DNA of 64,000 bases from Prevotella vespertina (GCF_009728485.1 NZ_VVIQ01000001.1:1-64000); one strand, 5' to 3'. Counted from the first letter of the stretch, positions 35,960 through 45,660 are shown. The notes: generated by a model from the sequence alone, not told the origin. Numbers and translations are program-made.

Positions 35960-36865
35960 ATGAGTAACTTATATAAAAGAGTGAAAGACAGTCTCTTACA
36001 CACATATAATCGAAAAGATTTGAGTGCGTGGGAACACACGCCATCTACCCCACTCCCTATCTATGGAGTTTACCATGTTATGTTAGATACAGGTTGGACT
36101 TCATTAGTTAAAAGTCAGATAGAAAACCTCAAGAGAAGTGGTCTTTTAACTGCAACAAAGAAACTATATGTCAGTTGTATAGCCTCTAAACAATCGGACG
36201 TGGCACTTCTGAAACAAATTATCGATAGTGATAAGGTAGAGATTATATCAAATAGTTCTGACCCAAAGAAGTACGAATATCCTGCATTAGAATATATCAG
36301 ACAACTCGCAGATAACGAGGATTGCTTGATTTATTACTTCCATTCTAAGGGTATATCCTACCAGTCTATTACCACAAGAGATCGTCAATTCCATTCGTTC
36401 AAGCGCAAGATTGATGCGTGGAGAGAGCTCTTAGAATACTTTATCTTTGACAAGTGGAAGGTGGCAGTGAATGTGTTAACAGCTGGATATGACACTTACA
36501 GCTGTTATCGATGGCCTCCTCGCAAATATACCATGTACTCTGGTAGCTTCTGGTGGGCTAAGTCCGATTATATCAAGAGACTCCCACATTTCGACAAGAA
36601 CATCATCTCTACCAATCGATTCTACTCGGAAGTATGGCTTTTCGAACTATCTAATCACAAGCAATTCTCTACTTTTGACACGATTGTCGACCTTTATTTC
36701 GTTCGTATTCCACGTTCGATTTATGCTGATGAAAGCCCTAAGGCTTGGGATAAGATCTGTTTCTCTCTCGTTTATAACATAAGGAAGATTGAGAAACATG
36801 TATTCAAGTACAACTATAAACAACGTTGTCAACAACGCTTCCAAAAGCTGAAAGAGGAAATATAA
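35960..36865 (+). CDS. Putative glycosyltransferase-like protein of a surface-glycan operon
   Basis: The product is 301 residues with no signal or membrane segment. Visible landmarks are IYGVYHVMLDTGW near residue 35, CLIYYFHSKGISYQ (about 125-140) and MYSGSFWWAKSDYIKRLP (about 190-210). The YFHSKG and GSFWWAK motifs recur in glycan-locus proteins of Bacteroidota that are annotated as glycosyltransferases. I cannot place it in a CAZy family. It is the last gene of the licD run. Confidence 0.65.
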   Translation: MSNLYKRVKDSLLHTYNRKDLSAWEHTPSTPLPIYGVYHVMLDTGWTSLVKSQIENLKRSGLLTATKKLYVSCIASKQSDVALLKQIIDSDKVEIISNSSDPKKYEYPALEYIRQLADNEDCLIYYFHSKGISYQSITTRDRQFHSFKRKIDAWRELLEYFIFDKWKVAVNVLTAGYDTYSCYRWPPRKYTMYSGSFWWAKSDYIKRLPHFDKNIISTNRFYSEVWLFELSNHKQFSTFDTIVDLYFVRIPRSIYADESPKAWDKICFSLVYNIRKIEKHVFKYNYKQRCQQRFQKLKEEI

Positions 36866-36979
36866 GACAATGACCTACACTTGTATAAATTCCCTGTTAA
36901 AATACTCAAAAGTATATTTTACAAACTTAGTATTCATCAAAAAAGAGCTTTATAAGTAAAACAATTACTCATTTTTGGC

Positions 36980-36987
36980 TATCTTTG
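36980..36987 (+). promoter_or_regulatory. Promoter -7 element of the M13 peptidase gene
   Basis: TATCTTTG lies 63 bp before the ATG at 37051. The -33 region is not convincing. Confidence 0.6.
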
Positions 36988-37050
36988 TAAACTATTCGTA
37001 GCTTTTTAATAGGATAGAAGATAATATTCAACACATAAAACATTAAGCAC

Positions 37051-39078
37051 ATGAAAGCAAAAATGCTATTTCTAGCGGCTTCACTCGTCGCCACCTCGGC
37101 ATTTGCCCAGGGGTTGAAATCGGGTATAGACCGCAACAACATGGATCTAAATGTCAAACCGGGAGAGAACTTCTATGAGTATGCTGCAGGTAACTGGATG
37201 AAGACTCACCCTCTAGACAAGGAACATCCAATGAACGGCGCATTTGTTGATCTAGAAGAGTTAAACAACAAACGCATTCGAGAAATGGTTGAGGATTATG
37301 CCAAGAAACCACAAAAGAAGGGTACTGTAGCACAGAAGATTGCTTCTATCTACAATCTCTACATGGACAGCACACGCCGCAATCGTGAGGGATACAACCC
37401 TATTAAGCCCGTATTAGCCAAAGTTCGCGCTGCTAAGACACGTAAGGAACTCATCAAACTGATGTATGATCTTGACGAAAAGGGCTATAACACTTTCCCC
37501 GTAGGCTTTGGGATGACTACTGACGCCATGAATTCTAGCCGATACATCATCGGTGTTTCACAGTCAGGATTGGGTTTGGATCCAGAGTATTACACACAAC
37601 CTAATGAACAACAAAAGGCTGTTGTGGCTGCTTACAAGAGCTTGAAGAATGACTACCTGAAGATGGTTGGCAATGCTCCAGCAGTTGCAAAGAAGAAGAT
37701 GGAAGAGGCTTTTGCACTGGAGAATCGTATTGCAAAGGTTAGTTATGACCAAGTGAAATCACGTGACCCACAGGCTAATTACCATCCAATGACATGGGAA
37801 CAACTCTTAAAGGATTACCCAGGTATTGATTGGAACTACATCTTAAAGATTGCTGGCTATCCTAATAATGGTGGTAAGGTGGATGTTGGTCAACCGGAGC
37901 CAGTACATGAGGTAGAGAAAATCTTGGCTACAGCTCCACTCGATCAGTTGAAGGCTTACATGGAATTAGCTGTTATTTCAAGTTCTGCGGGTATGCTCTC
38001 TGATGCTTTCTCAAACCGTAAATTCGAATACACAAAAGTTGCTTACGGCGTTCAGCAGCAACAGCCACGTTGGAAGCGTGCCTTATCTTTCGTACAAGGT
38101 ATTATGGGAGAGGCCGTTGGTAAGCTCTATGTTCAGAAGTATTTCCCTGAAAGTAGCAAGGAAAGAATGATTCAACTTGTTAAGAACTTGCAATCAGCTT
38201 TTGCACAGCGTATCGAAGAGAATACATGGATGACAGCTGCAACAAAGGCAAAAGCACTCGAGAAGTTACAGGCATTCGACATAAAGATTGGCTACCCAGA
38301 TAAGTGGCAAAACATGGATAGTGTATTTGTTATTGACGACGCAAAGTCACTTCTTGACAATGTAAAAAACGTACAAGAGGCTGCTTCAAAATATATTATC
38401 TCTAAGCGTTGGGGTAAACCAGTTGATAAGAAACTATGGCACATGACACCACAGACGGTCAATGCTTATTATGATCCATCAACGAATAGTATCAACTTCC
38501 CAGCAGCTATTCTACAGCCTCCATTCTTTGATCCTGAGGTTGATGATGCCGCTAACTATGGTGCTATTGGTGCAGTAATTGGGCACGAGATGAGCCACGG
38601 CTTCGACGATCAAGGTTGCCAGTTTGATAAAGAAGGAAACATGAAGAACTGGTGGACAGACGAAGACAAGAAGAACTACGATGCACGTACAAAGGTGTTA
38701 GTAGACTGGTTCAACCAGCAAGAAGTTATACCAGGACTAAAGGTAAATGGCGAGAAAACACTTGGAGAAAACATTGGTGATAATGGTGGTTTGAACGTTG
38801 CTTATCGTGCATTAGAGAATAGTATGGAGCAAAATCCGCTTACAGACAAGGATGGTTTCACCCCTTCTCAACGTTTCTTCCTCGCATGGGGTCGAGTATG
38901 GGCAAGCAATGTTGCACCTCAATTTGTTGCTTACATTGTTAATTCTGACGTACATTCTCCTAACGTAAGTCGTGTTAACGCAGCCCTACCAATGATAGAT
39001 TCTTGGTATAAGGCATTCGATATTAAAGAAGGTGACAAACTCTTTGTCCCACAGGAGAAGCGTGCTCACATCTGGTAA
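37051..39078 (+). CDS. pepO: M13-family zinc metallopeptidase (PepO/neprilysin-like)
   Basis: The product is 675 residues with a signal peptide (1-19, ending SAFAQ). The peptidase M13 N domain is followed by the catalytic domain: zinc motif HEMSH (512-516) and GENIGDNGG with the third ligand Glu573 and Asp577. The C-terminal WRVWAS-like GRVWASNVAPQF and final W fit neprilysin and PepO. Such secreted or periplasmic enzymes cut short peptides; in Porphyromonas a PepO aids host-cell invasion. It is monocistronic and followed by a repeat-derived terminator. Confidence 0.95.
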   Translation: MKAKMLFLAASLVATSAFAQGLKSGIDRNNMDLNVKPGENFYEYAAGNWMKTHPLDKEHPMNGAFVDLEELNNKRIREMVEDYAKKPQKKGTVAQKIASIYNLYMDSTRRNREGYNPIKPVLAKVRAAKTRKELIKLMYDLDEKGYNTFPVGFGMTTDAMNSSRYIIGVSQSGLGLDPEYYTQPNEQQKAVVAAYKSLKNDYLKMVGNAPAVAKKKMEEAFALENRIAKVSYDQVKSRDPQANYHPMTWEQLLKDYPGIDWNYILKIAGYPNNGGKVDVGQPEPVHEVEKILATAPLDQLKAYMELAVISSSAGMLSDAFSNRKFEYTKVAYGVQQQQPRWKRALSFVQGIMGEAVGKLYVQKYFPESSKERMIQLVKNLQSAFAQRIEENTWMTAATKAKALEKLQAFDIKIGYPDKWQNMDSVFVIDDAKSLLDNVKNVQEAASKYIISKRWGKPVDKKLWHMTPQTVNAYYDPSTNSINFPAAILQPPFFDPEVDDAANYGAIGAVIGHEMSHGFDDQGCQFDKEGNMKNWWTDEDKKNYDARTKVLVDWFNQQEVIPGLKVNGEKTLGENIGDNGGLNVAYRALENSMEQNPLTDKDGFTPSQRFFLAWGRVWASNVAPQFVAYIVNSDVHSPNVSRVNAALPMIDSWYKAFDIKEGDKLFVPQEKRAHIW

Positions 39079-39081
39079 GAG

Positions 39082-39169
39082 ATGCTTTCTTTGATTTGAG
39101 ATAACGCCTTCTTCAAACTTTAAAGAGCCTCTTCTCCTGTATAGAAGAGGCTCTTCTTGTATTCCAGCA
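39082..39169. repeat. 22-bp-period array, four units (CGCCCTTCTC family)
   Basis: Units begin at 39082, 39104, 39126 and 39148 and open with ATGCTTTCTTTG, ACGCCTTCTTC, AGCCTCTTCTCC and AGGCTCTTCTTG. T7 and T10 are kept in all four and A18 in two. The first unit begins 4 bp after the pepO stop. The third and fourth units pair into the terminator hairpin. The remaining spacer to 39359 is AT-rich with nothing else identified. Confidence 0.75.
39123..39155 (+). terminator. pepO terminator made from two array units
   Basis: A perfect 13-bp stem (39123-39135 with 39143-39155) has a 7-nt loop, followed by TTCTTGTATT. Confidence 0.7.
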
Positions 39170-39359
39170 TTGCTGATCAATCCTATAAGATAGCATTATA
39201 TGGGTCGCAAATGATGTCACTTGACTTTACAATCGAAGCCTTTGTTTTAGGCATATCTGTAATAAATTAACATAGATAAAATCAAATGACACTTATCAAA
39301 TATTTGCTTATTACGAACAATAAATGAGGATATTTATCTATTAATTCCATAAAAAGTAG

Positions 39360-39367
39360 TATATTTG
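39360..39367 (+). promoter_or_regulatory. dapF promoter -7 element
   Basis: TATATTTG lies 53 bp before the dapF ATG. The -33 is not clear. Confidence 0.55.
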
Positions 39368-39419
39368 CAGGCGATTAAAAGGTGTAGCAACTACCGTTTA
39401 GGTAAAAACATTTACACGG

Positions 39420-40307
39420 ATGGCAAAGAAAGTAAAGTTTACTAAGATGCATGGTGCAGGTAACGACTATATCTACGTTAACACACTAGAGAATAATATA
39501 CCTGACCCTACAGCAGCAGCCATAAAATGGAGTCGCTACCATACAGGTATCGGTAGTGATGGGTTGGTATTGATAGGTAAACCAACACAAGCAGGTGCAG
39601 ATTATCGTATGCGCATATTCAATGCAGATGGTTCAGAAGCGATGATGTGTGGGAATGCAAGTCGTTGTATTGGTAAGTATCTGTTTGAGAAAGGACTCTG
39701 CAAAAAGACAGAGATTAATCTAGAAACAGCCTCTGGCATCAAGATTTTGCAGCTCCATTTAAATACGAACAAACAACAAGTTGATTCTGTAACAGTAGAT
39801 ATGCTCGAACCCAAACTTGACGTTCCTGCACAATACACAGGTGTTGCACCCAACTTATCAGAATTCCACCTCCCCTTGATCAAGGATGCAAGTGTTCATC
39901 CAACCTTCGTAAGTATGGGTAATCCACACTTCGTTATCTTCCTAGATAAGGAACAGGTAAAGGATTCGAATGTGCTTATCAGCGATGCAGAACTCACAGA
40001 GTTTGGTCATAGTCTAGAGCATAATACAGCTTTCCCCGAGCGTTGCAATATCGAATTCGCTTGCTTGACAGCTAATAATCACTTGCGTACAAGAGTATGG
40101 GAACGTGGTAGTGGAATAACAATGGCATGTGGAACAGGCTCATGCGCAACAGCTACTGCAGCTATACTAAATGGACTTGCAGATAGGTCGAAGCCTGTTG
40201 AGATAGAGATGGATGGCGGAACATTAAGCGTAGAATGGCGTAAAGACAATCACATCTATATGAGTGGTCCCGCAGCATTCGCATATGAAGGAGAAATTGA
40301 TTTATAG
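39420..40307 (+). CDS. dapF: Diaminopimelate epimerase
   Basis: The product is 295 residues and interconverts LL- and meso-diaminopimelate. The two catalytic Cys motifs are present: [14 protein letters not shown] and the [13 protein letters not shown] segment. [14 protein letters not shown] opens the protein as expected. It is coupled to dapL (14 bp gap), so the pair delivers meso-DAP for lysine and for MurE. Confidence 0.97.
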   Translation: MAKKVKFTKMHGAGNDYIYVNTLENNIPDPTAAAIKWSRYHTGIGSDGLVLIGKPTQAGADYRMRIFNADGSEAMMCGNASRCIGKYLFEKGLCKKTEINLETASGIKILQLHLNTNKQQVDSVTVDMLEPKLDVPAQYTGVAPNLSEFHLPLIKDASVHPTFVSMGNPHFVIFLDKEQVKDSNVLISDAELTEFGHSLEHNTAFPERCNIEFACLTANNHLRTRVWERGSGITMACGTGSCATATAAILNGLADRSKPVEIEMDGGTLSVEWRKDNHIYMSGPAAFAYEGEIDL

Positions 40308-40321
40308 ATATATACAACACA

Positions 40322-41554
40322 ATGGCACATATAAATGAGAATTTCCTAAAGCTTCAGAAGAATTATCTCTTTGCAGACATTGCTAAAAAGGTAAGTGCTT
40401 TTAAAGAGTCACATCCTCAAGCAAACGTCATCAGCTTAGGCATTGGTGATGTGACACAACCACTAGCACCAGCAGTCATCGAAGCCATGCATAAGGCTGT
40501 TGATGATATGTCGACAAAAGAGACATTCCATGGTTATGGACCAGAAGAAGGATATCTATGGTTACGTGAAGCTATCGCTAAGAACGATTATCTGGCACGT
40601 GGGATTCAAATAGAACCAACCGAAGTCTTTGTCAATGATGGTGCCAAGAGTGATACGGGTAACATTAGTGAATTGATTCGTTGGGATAACTCCATGGCTG
40701 TTACCGATCCTATTTATCCTGTTTACATCGACTCTAATGTAATGATTGGACGTGCAGGGGTATATGAGGATGGACACTGGAGTAATGTCACTTATATGCC
40801 TTGTGATGAAGCTAATCAATTCGTTCCACAAATACCAGACCATCGTGTAGATATGATTTATCTATGCTACCCAAACAATCCAACGGGTATGGTCATATCA
40901 AAGGAAGAGTTAGCAAAATGGGTTGATTATGCTATCAAGAACGACGCTATCATACTCTATGATGCAGCATACGAAGCATATATCCAAGATCCCAATATAC
41001 CCCACTCTATCTATGAGATAGAAGGTGCGAAGAAAGTTGCCATTGAATTTCATAGTTATAGCAAGACTGCAGGTTTTACAGGAGTACGTTGTGGTTACAC
41101 TGTCATACCAAAGGAATTGACAGCCAAGACAGCTGATGGTCATCGTGTGGAAGTTGCTCCATTCTGGGATAGACGTCAATGCACGAAGTTCAATGGTACG
41201 AGTTATATCTCACAGAGAGCCGCAGAAGCAATCTATACAACAGAAGGAAAGAAGCAGATCAAGCAAACAATTGCTTACTACATGGAGAATGCACGCATTA
41301 TGCGTGAGGGTCTGGTCGAACTAGGTTTGACAGTTTATGGTGGTGAGAATGCCCCTTACTTATGGGTGAAAACGCCGAATAATGCTCCTTCATGGAAGTT
41401 CTTTGAGGAAATACTCTATGGTGCTCAAGTAGTTTGTACACCAGGAGTTGGATTCGGACAAGCTGGTGAGGGATTCATCCGACTTACTAGTTTCGGTAAT
41501 CGCGAAGATTGTCTTGAGGCTATGACACGTATTAAGAAATGGTTGAAAGCATAA
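40322..41554 (+). CDS. dapL: LL-diaminopimelate aminotransferase
   Basis: The product is 410 residues, the family length. It is a PLP class I/II aminotransferase that makes LL-DAP directly from tetrahydrodipicolinate, bypassing the succinylase steps. Signatures are VISLGIGDVTQPLAP, FVNDGAKSDTGNI, CYPNNPTGMV and the PLP-lysine segment SYSKTAGFTGVRCGY. Two hairpin terminators follow. Confidence 0.97.
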   Translation: MAHINENFLKLQKNYLFADIAKKVSAFKESHPQANVISLGIGDVTQPLAPAVIEAMHKAVDDMSTKETFHGYGPEEGYLWLREAIAKNDYLARGIQIEPTEVFVNDGAKSDTGNISELIRWDNSMAVTDPIYPVYIDSNVMIGRAGVYEDGHWSNVTYMPCDEANQFVPQIPDHRVDMIYLCYPNNPTGMVISKEELAKWVDYAIKNDAIILYDAAYEAYIQDPNIPHSIYEIEGAKKVAIEFHSYSKTAGFTGVRCGYTVIPKELTAKTADGHRVEVAPFWDRRQCTKFNGTSYISQRAAEAIYTTEGKKQIKQTIAYYMENARIMREGLVELGLTVYGGENAPYLWVKTPNNAPSWKFFEEILYGAQVVCTPGVGFGQAGEGFIRLTSFGNREDCLEAMTRIKKWLKA

Positions 41555-41603
41555 AGAGATAAAGTATAGCAAATAGGTGTTATACGGAAGAGAAAACTAC
41601 TAA

Positions 41604-41672
41604 ATCCTATTTTCATAGGATATTTTTAGTTACCAGTGGGACTTCATCGTGAGATGAGGTCCCATATTTTTT
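41604..41672 (+). terminator. Tandem terminators after dapL
   Basis: The first hairpin has a 7-bp stem (41604-41610 with 41615-41621) followed by ATTTTTAG. The second has an 11-bp stem with one G-U pair (41638-41648 with 41653-41663) and a GTGA loop, followed by ATATTTTTT. Confidence 0.85.
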
Positions 41673-41692
41673 AAATGTTTAAGAGCCTTTGC

Positions 41693-41724
41693 TTGTAATA
41701 ATTCCACATCTTTCTGTATCTTTG
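41693..41724 (+). promoter_or_regulatory. bcp promoter
   Basis: TTG (41693-41695), a 21-nt spacer, then TATCTTTG (41717-41724). The ATG follows at 41762. Confidence 0.65.
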
Positions 41725-41761
41725 TAAACCAATAAAGTAAAACATTAAAAACTATAAAATT

Positions 41762-42220
41762 ATGAATGTAGGAGATAAGGCACCAGAGATTTTGGGTACT
41801 GACCAAGATGGTAAAGAGATTAAATTAAGTGATTATAAAGGGCAGAAGCTCGTTCTTTACTTCTATCCAAAAGATTCGACATCAGGCTGTACAACCGAAG
41901 CATGTAACCTTCGTGACAACTATACGGAACTAAAAGCTCAAGGCTATGCTGTTGTTGGAGCAAGTATACAAGACGAGAAATCGCATAAGAAGTTCATAGA
42001 GAAGAATGAGCTACCATTCCCCCTCATTGCTGATACAGACCTAAAGCTTGTAGAGACCTTTGGGGTTTATGGCGAAAAGAAGATGTATGGTCGAACTTAC
42101 ATGGGGACATTCCGTACTACCTTTATTATTAACGAGGAAGGTATTATAGAACGGATCATTGGTCCGAAAGAGATTAAGACAAAAGATCATGCAGCACAAA
42201 TTCTTACTAAAAAGAAGTAA
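41762..42220 (+). CDS. bcp: Thioredoxin-dependent thiol peroxidase (Bcp/PrxQ)
   Basis: The product is 152 residues, an atypical two-Cys peroxiredoxin that reduces peroxides with thioredoxin. The peroxidatic Cys43 is in DSTSGCTTEACNLRD and the likely resolving Cys is Cys48, five residues later as in BCP. It lies 41 bp before the TIGR02757 gene and is probably co-transcribed with it. Confidence 0.96.
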   Translation: MNVGDKAPEILGTDQDGKEIKLSDYKGQKLVLYFYPKDSTSGCTTEACNLRDNYTELKAQGYAVVGASIQDEKSHKKFIEKNELPFPLIADTDLKLVETFGVYGEKKMYGRTYMGTFRTTFIINEEGIIERIIGPKEIKTKDHAAQILTKKK

Positions 42221-42261
42221 CGGAGAATAAACATAATAAGTTTTTCCATAAGAATAAATAC

Positions 42262-43038
42262 ATGGTAAAAACAAAAACAACAGAGGGCTTGAAGAATAAA
42301 CTTCACGCCCTCGCTGCTCAATACGAAACACAAGACTTTATAAAAGGCGACCCATCATGGTTCATGCATCAAGTAATAGGAAAGCGCAACCAAGAAACCA
42401 TTGCCTTCATAGCATCTTGTCTTAGCTATGGTTCTAGACAAGTATTCATGCCTCGTATCCAGTATTTACTTGACTGTTCTAAAGGATCTCCCTACCAATG
42501 GATAAAGTCAGGTAAGTTTAAACAAGACATCCCTGATGATGAAAATTGTTTCTATCGATTATATACGAATCACATGATGTTCAAGCTGTTACAAGCATTG
42601 CAATTAATGTATGAAGAATATGATGACATGGAAAACTATCTCTTCTCGTATGCTAAAGGAAACAATTTAGGTAATAAAATTAATGCTTTCATAGCAATAG
42701 AGGCTCTATGTTTATTCTTTAAAAACCATGAAGTCAAAGGTATTGTACCAAAGGACACAAGTTCTTGTTGCAAACGTGTTTGCATGTTCTTACGATGGAT
42801 GGTTCGAAAGAACTCCCCTGTTGATCTTGGAATATGGGCAGAACTTATTGACCAACGTACATTGTTAATCCCTCTTGACACACACGTAATACAGCAAGCT
42901 ATGCTATTGGGGCTTCTCACAAGTAAGTCTACAACAATGGTCGCAGCACGTCGCTTAACAGAGAAACTCCTTACCTTTTTCCCCGAAGATCCATTAAGAG
43001 CCGATTTCGCATTGTTTGGCTATGGGGTAAATCAATGA
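42262..43038 (+). CDS. TIGR02757 family protein
   Basis: The product is 258 residues. The N-terminal KGDPSWFMHQVIGKRNQETIAF-like segment and the C-terminal DLGIWAELIDQRTLLIPLDTH and PEDPLRADFALFGYGVN are those of the TIGR02757 (DUF2400) family, conserved in Bacteroidota and some other bacteria. Its function is unknown, though the fold is thought to resemble HhH-type DNA glycosylases. No signal or membrane segment is seen. Confidence 0.88.
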   Translation: MVKTKTTEGLKNKLHALAAQYETQDFIKGDPSWFMHQVIGKRNQETIAFIASCLSYGSRQVFMPRIQYLLDCSKGSPYQWIKSGKFKQDIPDDENCFYRLYTNHMMFKLLQALQLMYEEYDDMENYLFSYAKGNNLGNKINAFIAIEALCLFFKNHEVKGIVPKDTSSCCKRVCMFLRWMVRKNSPVDLGIWAELIDQRTLLIPLDTHVIQQAMLLGLLTSKSTTMVAARRLTEKLLTFFPEDPLRADFALFGYGVNQ

Positions 43039-43070
43039 TATTTATACAACAAAACACCTATAAAATAAAA

Positions 43071-43101
43071 ATTCCAAACTCACTCTTAGTGAACTTGGAA
43101 T
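43071..43101 (-). terminator. Terminator of the small membrane peptide gene
   Basis: A 14-bp stem (43088-43101 with 43071-43084, one G-U pair) has a 3-nt loop and is followed on the minus strand by TTTTATTTTAT. It may also stop the convergent TIGR02757 transcript. Confidence 0.8.
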
Positions 43102-43140
43102 CCTGTTTCTACTCTCAAATTTCTAAATCATGTCTTTAAA

Positions 43141-43224
43141 TTAGGCAGCCATGTGGTTATTAACACTTACTGCCTTTGCTACTGTTGCTGCAATTACTAC
43201 AGCTGCTAATACTAATGAAACCAT
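43141..43224 (-). CDS. 27-residue hydrophobic peptide
   Basis: The frame is ATG at 43224-43222 to TAA at 43143-43141. The product starts MVSLVLAAVVIAATVAKAVS and ends NNHMAA, that is one short membrane helix with a polar tail. The frame has its own consensus promoter (43296-43326) and terminator (43071-43101), with no other ORF in the unit, which argues for a real gene. A small regulatory RNA that happens to contain this frame is the alternative. Function is unknown. Confidence 0.6.
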   Translation of the reverse strand: MVSLVLAAVVIAATVAKAVSVNNHMAA

Positions 43225-43295
43225 AATCATTTACGTTTAATAGAGACCCTTTGTCTCTGGTTCTTTAATATGTTATCCTTTATCTTTTACGAGTG

Positions 43296-43326
43296 CAAAG
43301 GTAGTTAGTTTTCAACCGATATACAA
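43296..43326 (-). promoter_or_regulatory. Promoter of the small membrane peptide gene
   Basis: On the minus strand, TTG (43326-43324), a 20-nt spacer, then TACCTTTG (43303-43296). The leader is about 65 nt. Confidence 0.75.
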
Positions 43327-43408
43327 GCATTTATTATACTTAAAGGCTTATTGGCATAGTTTTATTATTATGCGTCAAGACGATTGATATTTATCAACTT
43401 GAGGTTTA

Positions 43409-43440
43409 TTTGCTACTTCAAATTATTTCAATTACCTTTG
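43409..43440 (+). promoter_or_regulatory. Promoter of the helicase gene
   Basis: TTTG (43409-43412), a 20-nt spacer, then TACCTTTG (43433-43440), a full consensus match. The ATG is at 43469. Confidence 0.85.
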
Positions 43441-43468
43441 TTCCTCATTATAAATAGAGGATTAAACA

Positions 43469-45622
43469 ATGGAAAAGAACTCTGAATTAAGGCACGCCTG
43501 GGACTTTGTAGAGCACACTGGTATCAGTATATTTCTTACGGGAAAGGCTGGTACTGGTAAAACAACATTTCTCCGAACACTCAAAGAAAAGAGTTCTAAA
43601 CGTAGTATCATTGTTGCTCCAACAGGTGTAGCAGCAATTAATGCGGGGGGAATGACCATCCATTCCTTCTTTCAATTACCATTATCTCCATTTGTACCAG
43701 AAGCAAACTTCAAGAATCGATTCGATTATAGCAAAGAGAAACGCAAGATAATAAGAACGCTGGACTTACTTATCATTGATGAAATAAGCATGGTGCGCTC
43801 TGATGTTCTTGATGCTATTGATTCTGTTCTACGCCGATTTAGGGAACACGAAAAGCCTTTTGGCGGTGTACAGTTACTAATGATTGGCGACTTACAACAG
43901 CTAACACCTGTCGTAACACCAGAAGACGAAGTGATACTTCAGCGTTATTACGACACATCTTACTTCTTTGGTTCAAAAGCTTTACGCAGTATTAGCTATG
44001 TAACCATCGAATTAACACATGTATATAGACAGCAAGATGAGGAATTTATCACCTTACTTAATAATATAAGAGAAGGACAGGTAAGTGAGACAGATCTAAA
44101 GAGACTAAACGAAAGATTCAACCCTAATTTTGAACCAGAGGTGGGAAGTGATTATATTCGACTAACGACTCACAATAAAATGGCAGAGAGTTATAATGAA
44201 GTACAACTACACAACCTACCTTCAAAGGCTTGTACTTTCATAGCAGAAGCCGATGGTAATTTCCCTGAATACAACTATCCAGCCGACTTCAAACTTACGC
44301 TAAAACGTGGAGCACAGGTAATGTTCATTCGAAATGATAATAACGGGCGTTATTACAATGGTCGGATTGGACACGTAACACACATTGACAATGAGAAAAT
44401 ACTTGTACTTTGTCCTGGTGATGACAAGGAGATAGAAGTGCAGCAAGAGACATGGGAGAATACTAAATACAGCTTAAACGAAAAGACAAAACAAATAGAA
44501 GCAGAAGTACAAGGTACTTTCAAGCAATATCCCTTACGTTTAGCATGGGCTATCACTATACACAAAAGTCAGGGATTGACGTTCGAACATGCTATCATTG
44601 ATGCGCAGTCGTCCTTTGCCGCTGGTCAGGTGTATGTAGCTTTAAGCCGTTGTAAGACTTTGGAAGGGCTTATCCTTGCCTCACCAATAAGTAGTTCTGC
44701 CATTATTAATGATAATCTGGTAATGAATTATATCTCTCATCAAACGGAAGAAGCAGAAAAGAGCATAGCAGCACTACCTACTTTGAAAGCTGAGTATTAC
44801 CGACAACTACTCTTAGAATTGTTCAGTTTCACCGACTTAAAAGCCTGTGAAGATGCACTCTATCGTGTTCTAACAGAATACTTTTATAAGTATCCTAAGA
44901 TTATAACGCTTCATAAGATGGCAATAATTGATCTTGACGAACGGATAATGAGTATTTCTTCAAAATGGAAAAGTATTATCTGTAATATGACAACAGATCA
45001 ATTACACGAAGATGACTTCTTACAACGTATGAAAAAAGGAGCTCTTTATTTTCATAGTCAACTTACTGAGATTTTTAGTCATCTACTTGATATGACAAAA
45101 GGTGTACAATCTAATAATAAGATAGCCTACAAACGCTTTGATAACAACTATGCCGATTTACTTCAGACTTATGTTGTTAAGCATGAGCTATTGGAGAGAA
45201 TCATGGAAAAAGGGTTCTCCATTAATGGTTATTTAACCGCTAAACAAGAGGCAATACTTAATAGTTTAGAGGAGAAAACAGGTAGGAATAGAAAAAATAA
45301 AATCGAAGAAACAACTCCTAAAGTACCTAAAATTAGTACGGGTGAAGTCACATTTAATCTCTTTAAGACTGGCAAGAGCATAGAAGAAATTGCTAAGGAG
45401 CGTAGCTTAACACCTGCTACTATACAAGGACATCTCATCCCTTATATCCAAAAAGGAGAGATAAAACTAAACGAAGTAATCGATGAGGAAAAAGCAAAGA
45501 CAATATTACAAAAATTACAGCTTGCTGGTAAAGAAGCGTCTTTAAAAGCCATTAAGCTCTTGTGTCCAGCCGACATCACTTATACAGATATTCTATTGAT
45601 AATGAAAACAACAATGACTTAA
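43469..45622 (+). CDS. PIF1-like AAA helicase with C-terminal helix-turn-helix
   Basis: The product is 717 residues. Walker A is GKAGTGKTT (25-33), followed by VAPTGVAAINAGGMTIHSFF, Walker B LLIIDEISMV and the RecD/UvrD-like C-terminal motif AWAITIHKSQGLTFEHAII with YVALSRCKTL. These place it in the PIF1/RecD2-like SF1B group. After about residue 420 there is a unique region, then a helicase-associated HTH_40-type domain (FNLFKTGKSIEEIAKERSLT). It probably acts in DNA repair or replication fork clearance. Confidence 0.9.
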   Translation: MEKNSELRHAWDFVEHTGISIFLTGKAGTGKTTFLRTLKEKSSKRSIIVAPTGVAAINAGGMTIHSFFQLPLSPFVPEANFKNRFDYSKEKRKIIRTLDLLIIDEISMVRSDVLDAIDSVLRRFREHEKPFGGVQLLMIGDLQQLTPVVTPEDEVILQRYYDTSYFFGSKALRSISYVTIELTHVYRQQDEEFITLLNNIREGQVSETDLKRLNERFNPNFEPEVGSDYIRLTTHNKMAESYNEVQLHNLPSKACTFIAEADGNFPEYNYPADFKLTLKRGAQVMFIRNDNNGRYYNGRIGHVTHIDNEKILVLCPGDDKEIEVQQETWENTKYSLNEKTKQIEAEVQGTFKQYPLRLAWAITIHKSQGLTFEHAIIDAQSSFAAGQVYVALSRCKTLEGLILASPISSSAIINDNLVMNYISHQTEEAEKSIAALPTLKAEYYRQLLLELFSFTDLKACEDALYRVLTEYFYKYPKIITLHKMAIIDLDERIMSISSKWKSIICNMTTDQLHEDDFLQRMKKGALYFHSQLTEIFSHLLDMTKGVQSNNKIAYKRFDNNYADLLQTYVVKHELLERIMEKGFSINGYLTAKQEAILNSLEEKTGRNRKNKIEETTPKVPKISTGEVTFNLFKTGKSIEEIAKERSLTPATIQGHLIPYIQKGEIKLNEVIDEEKAKTILQKLQLAGKEASLKAIKLLCPADITYTDILLIMKTTMT

Positions 45623-45660
45623 TAAAGATAAAAATATAAGGTAGTATCAGTTTAAATCCT

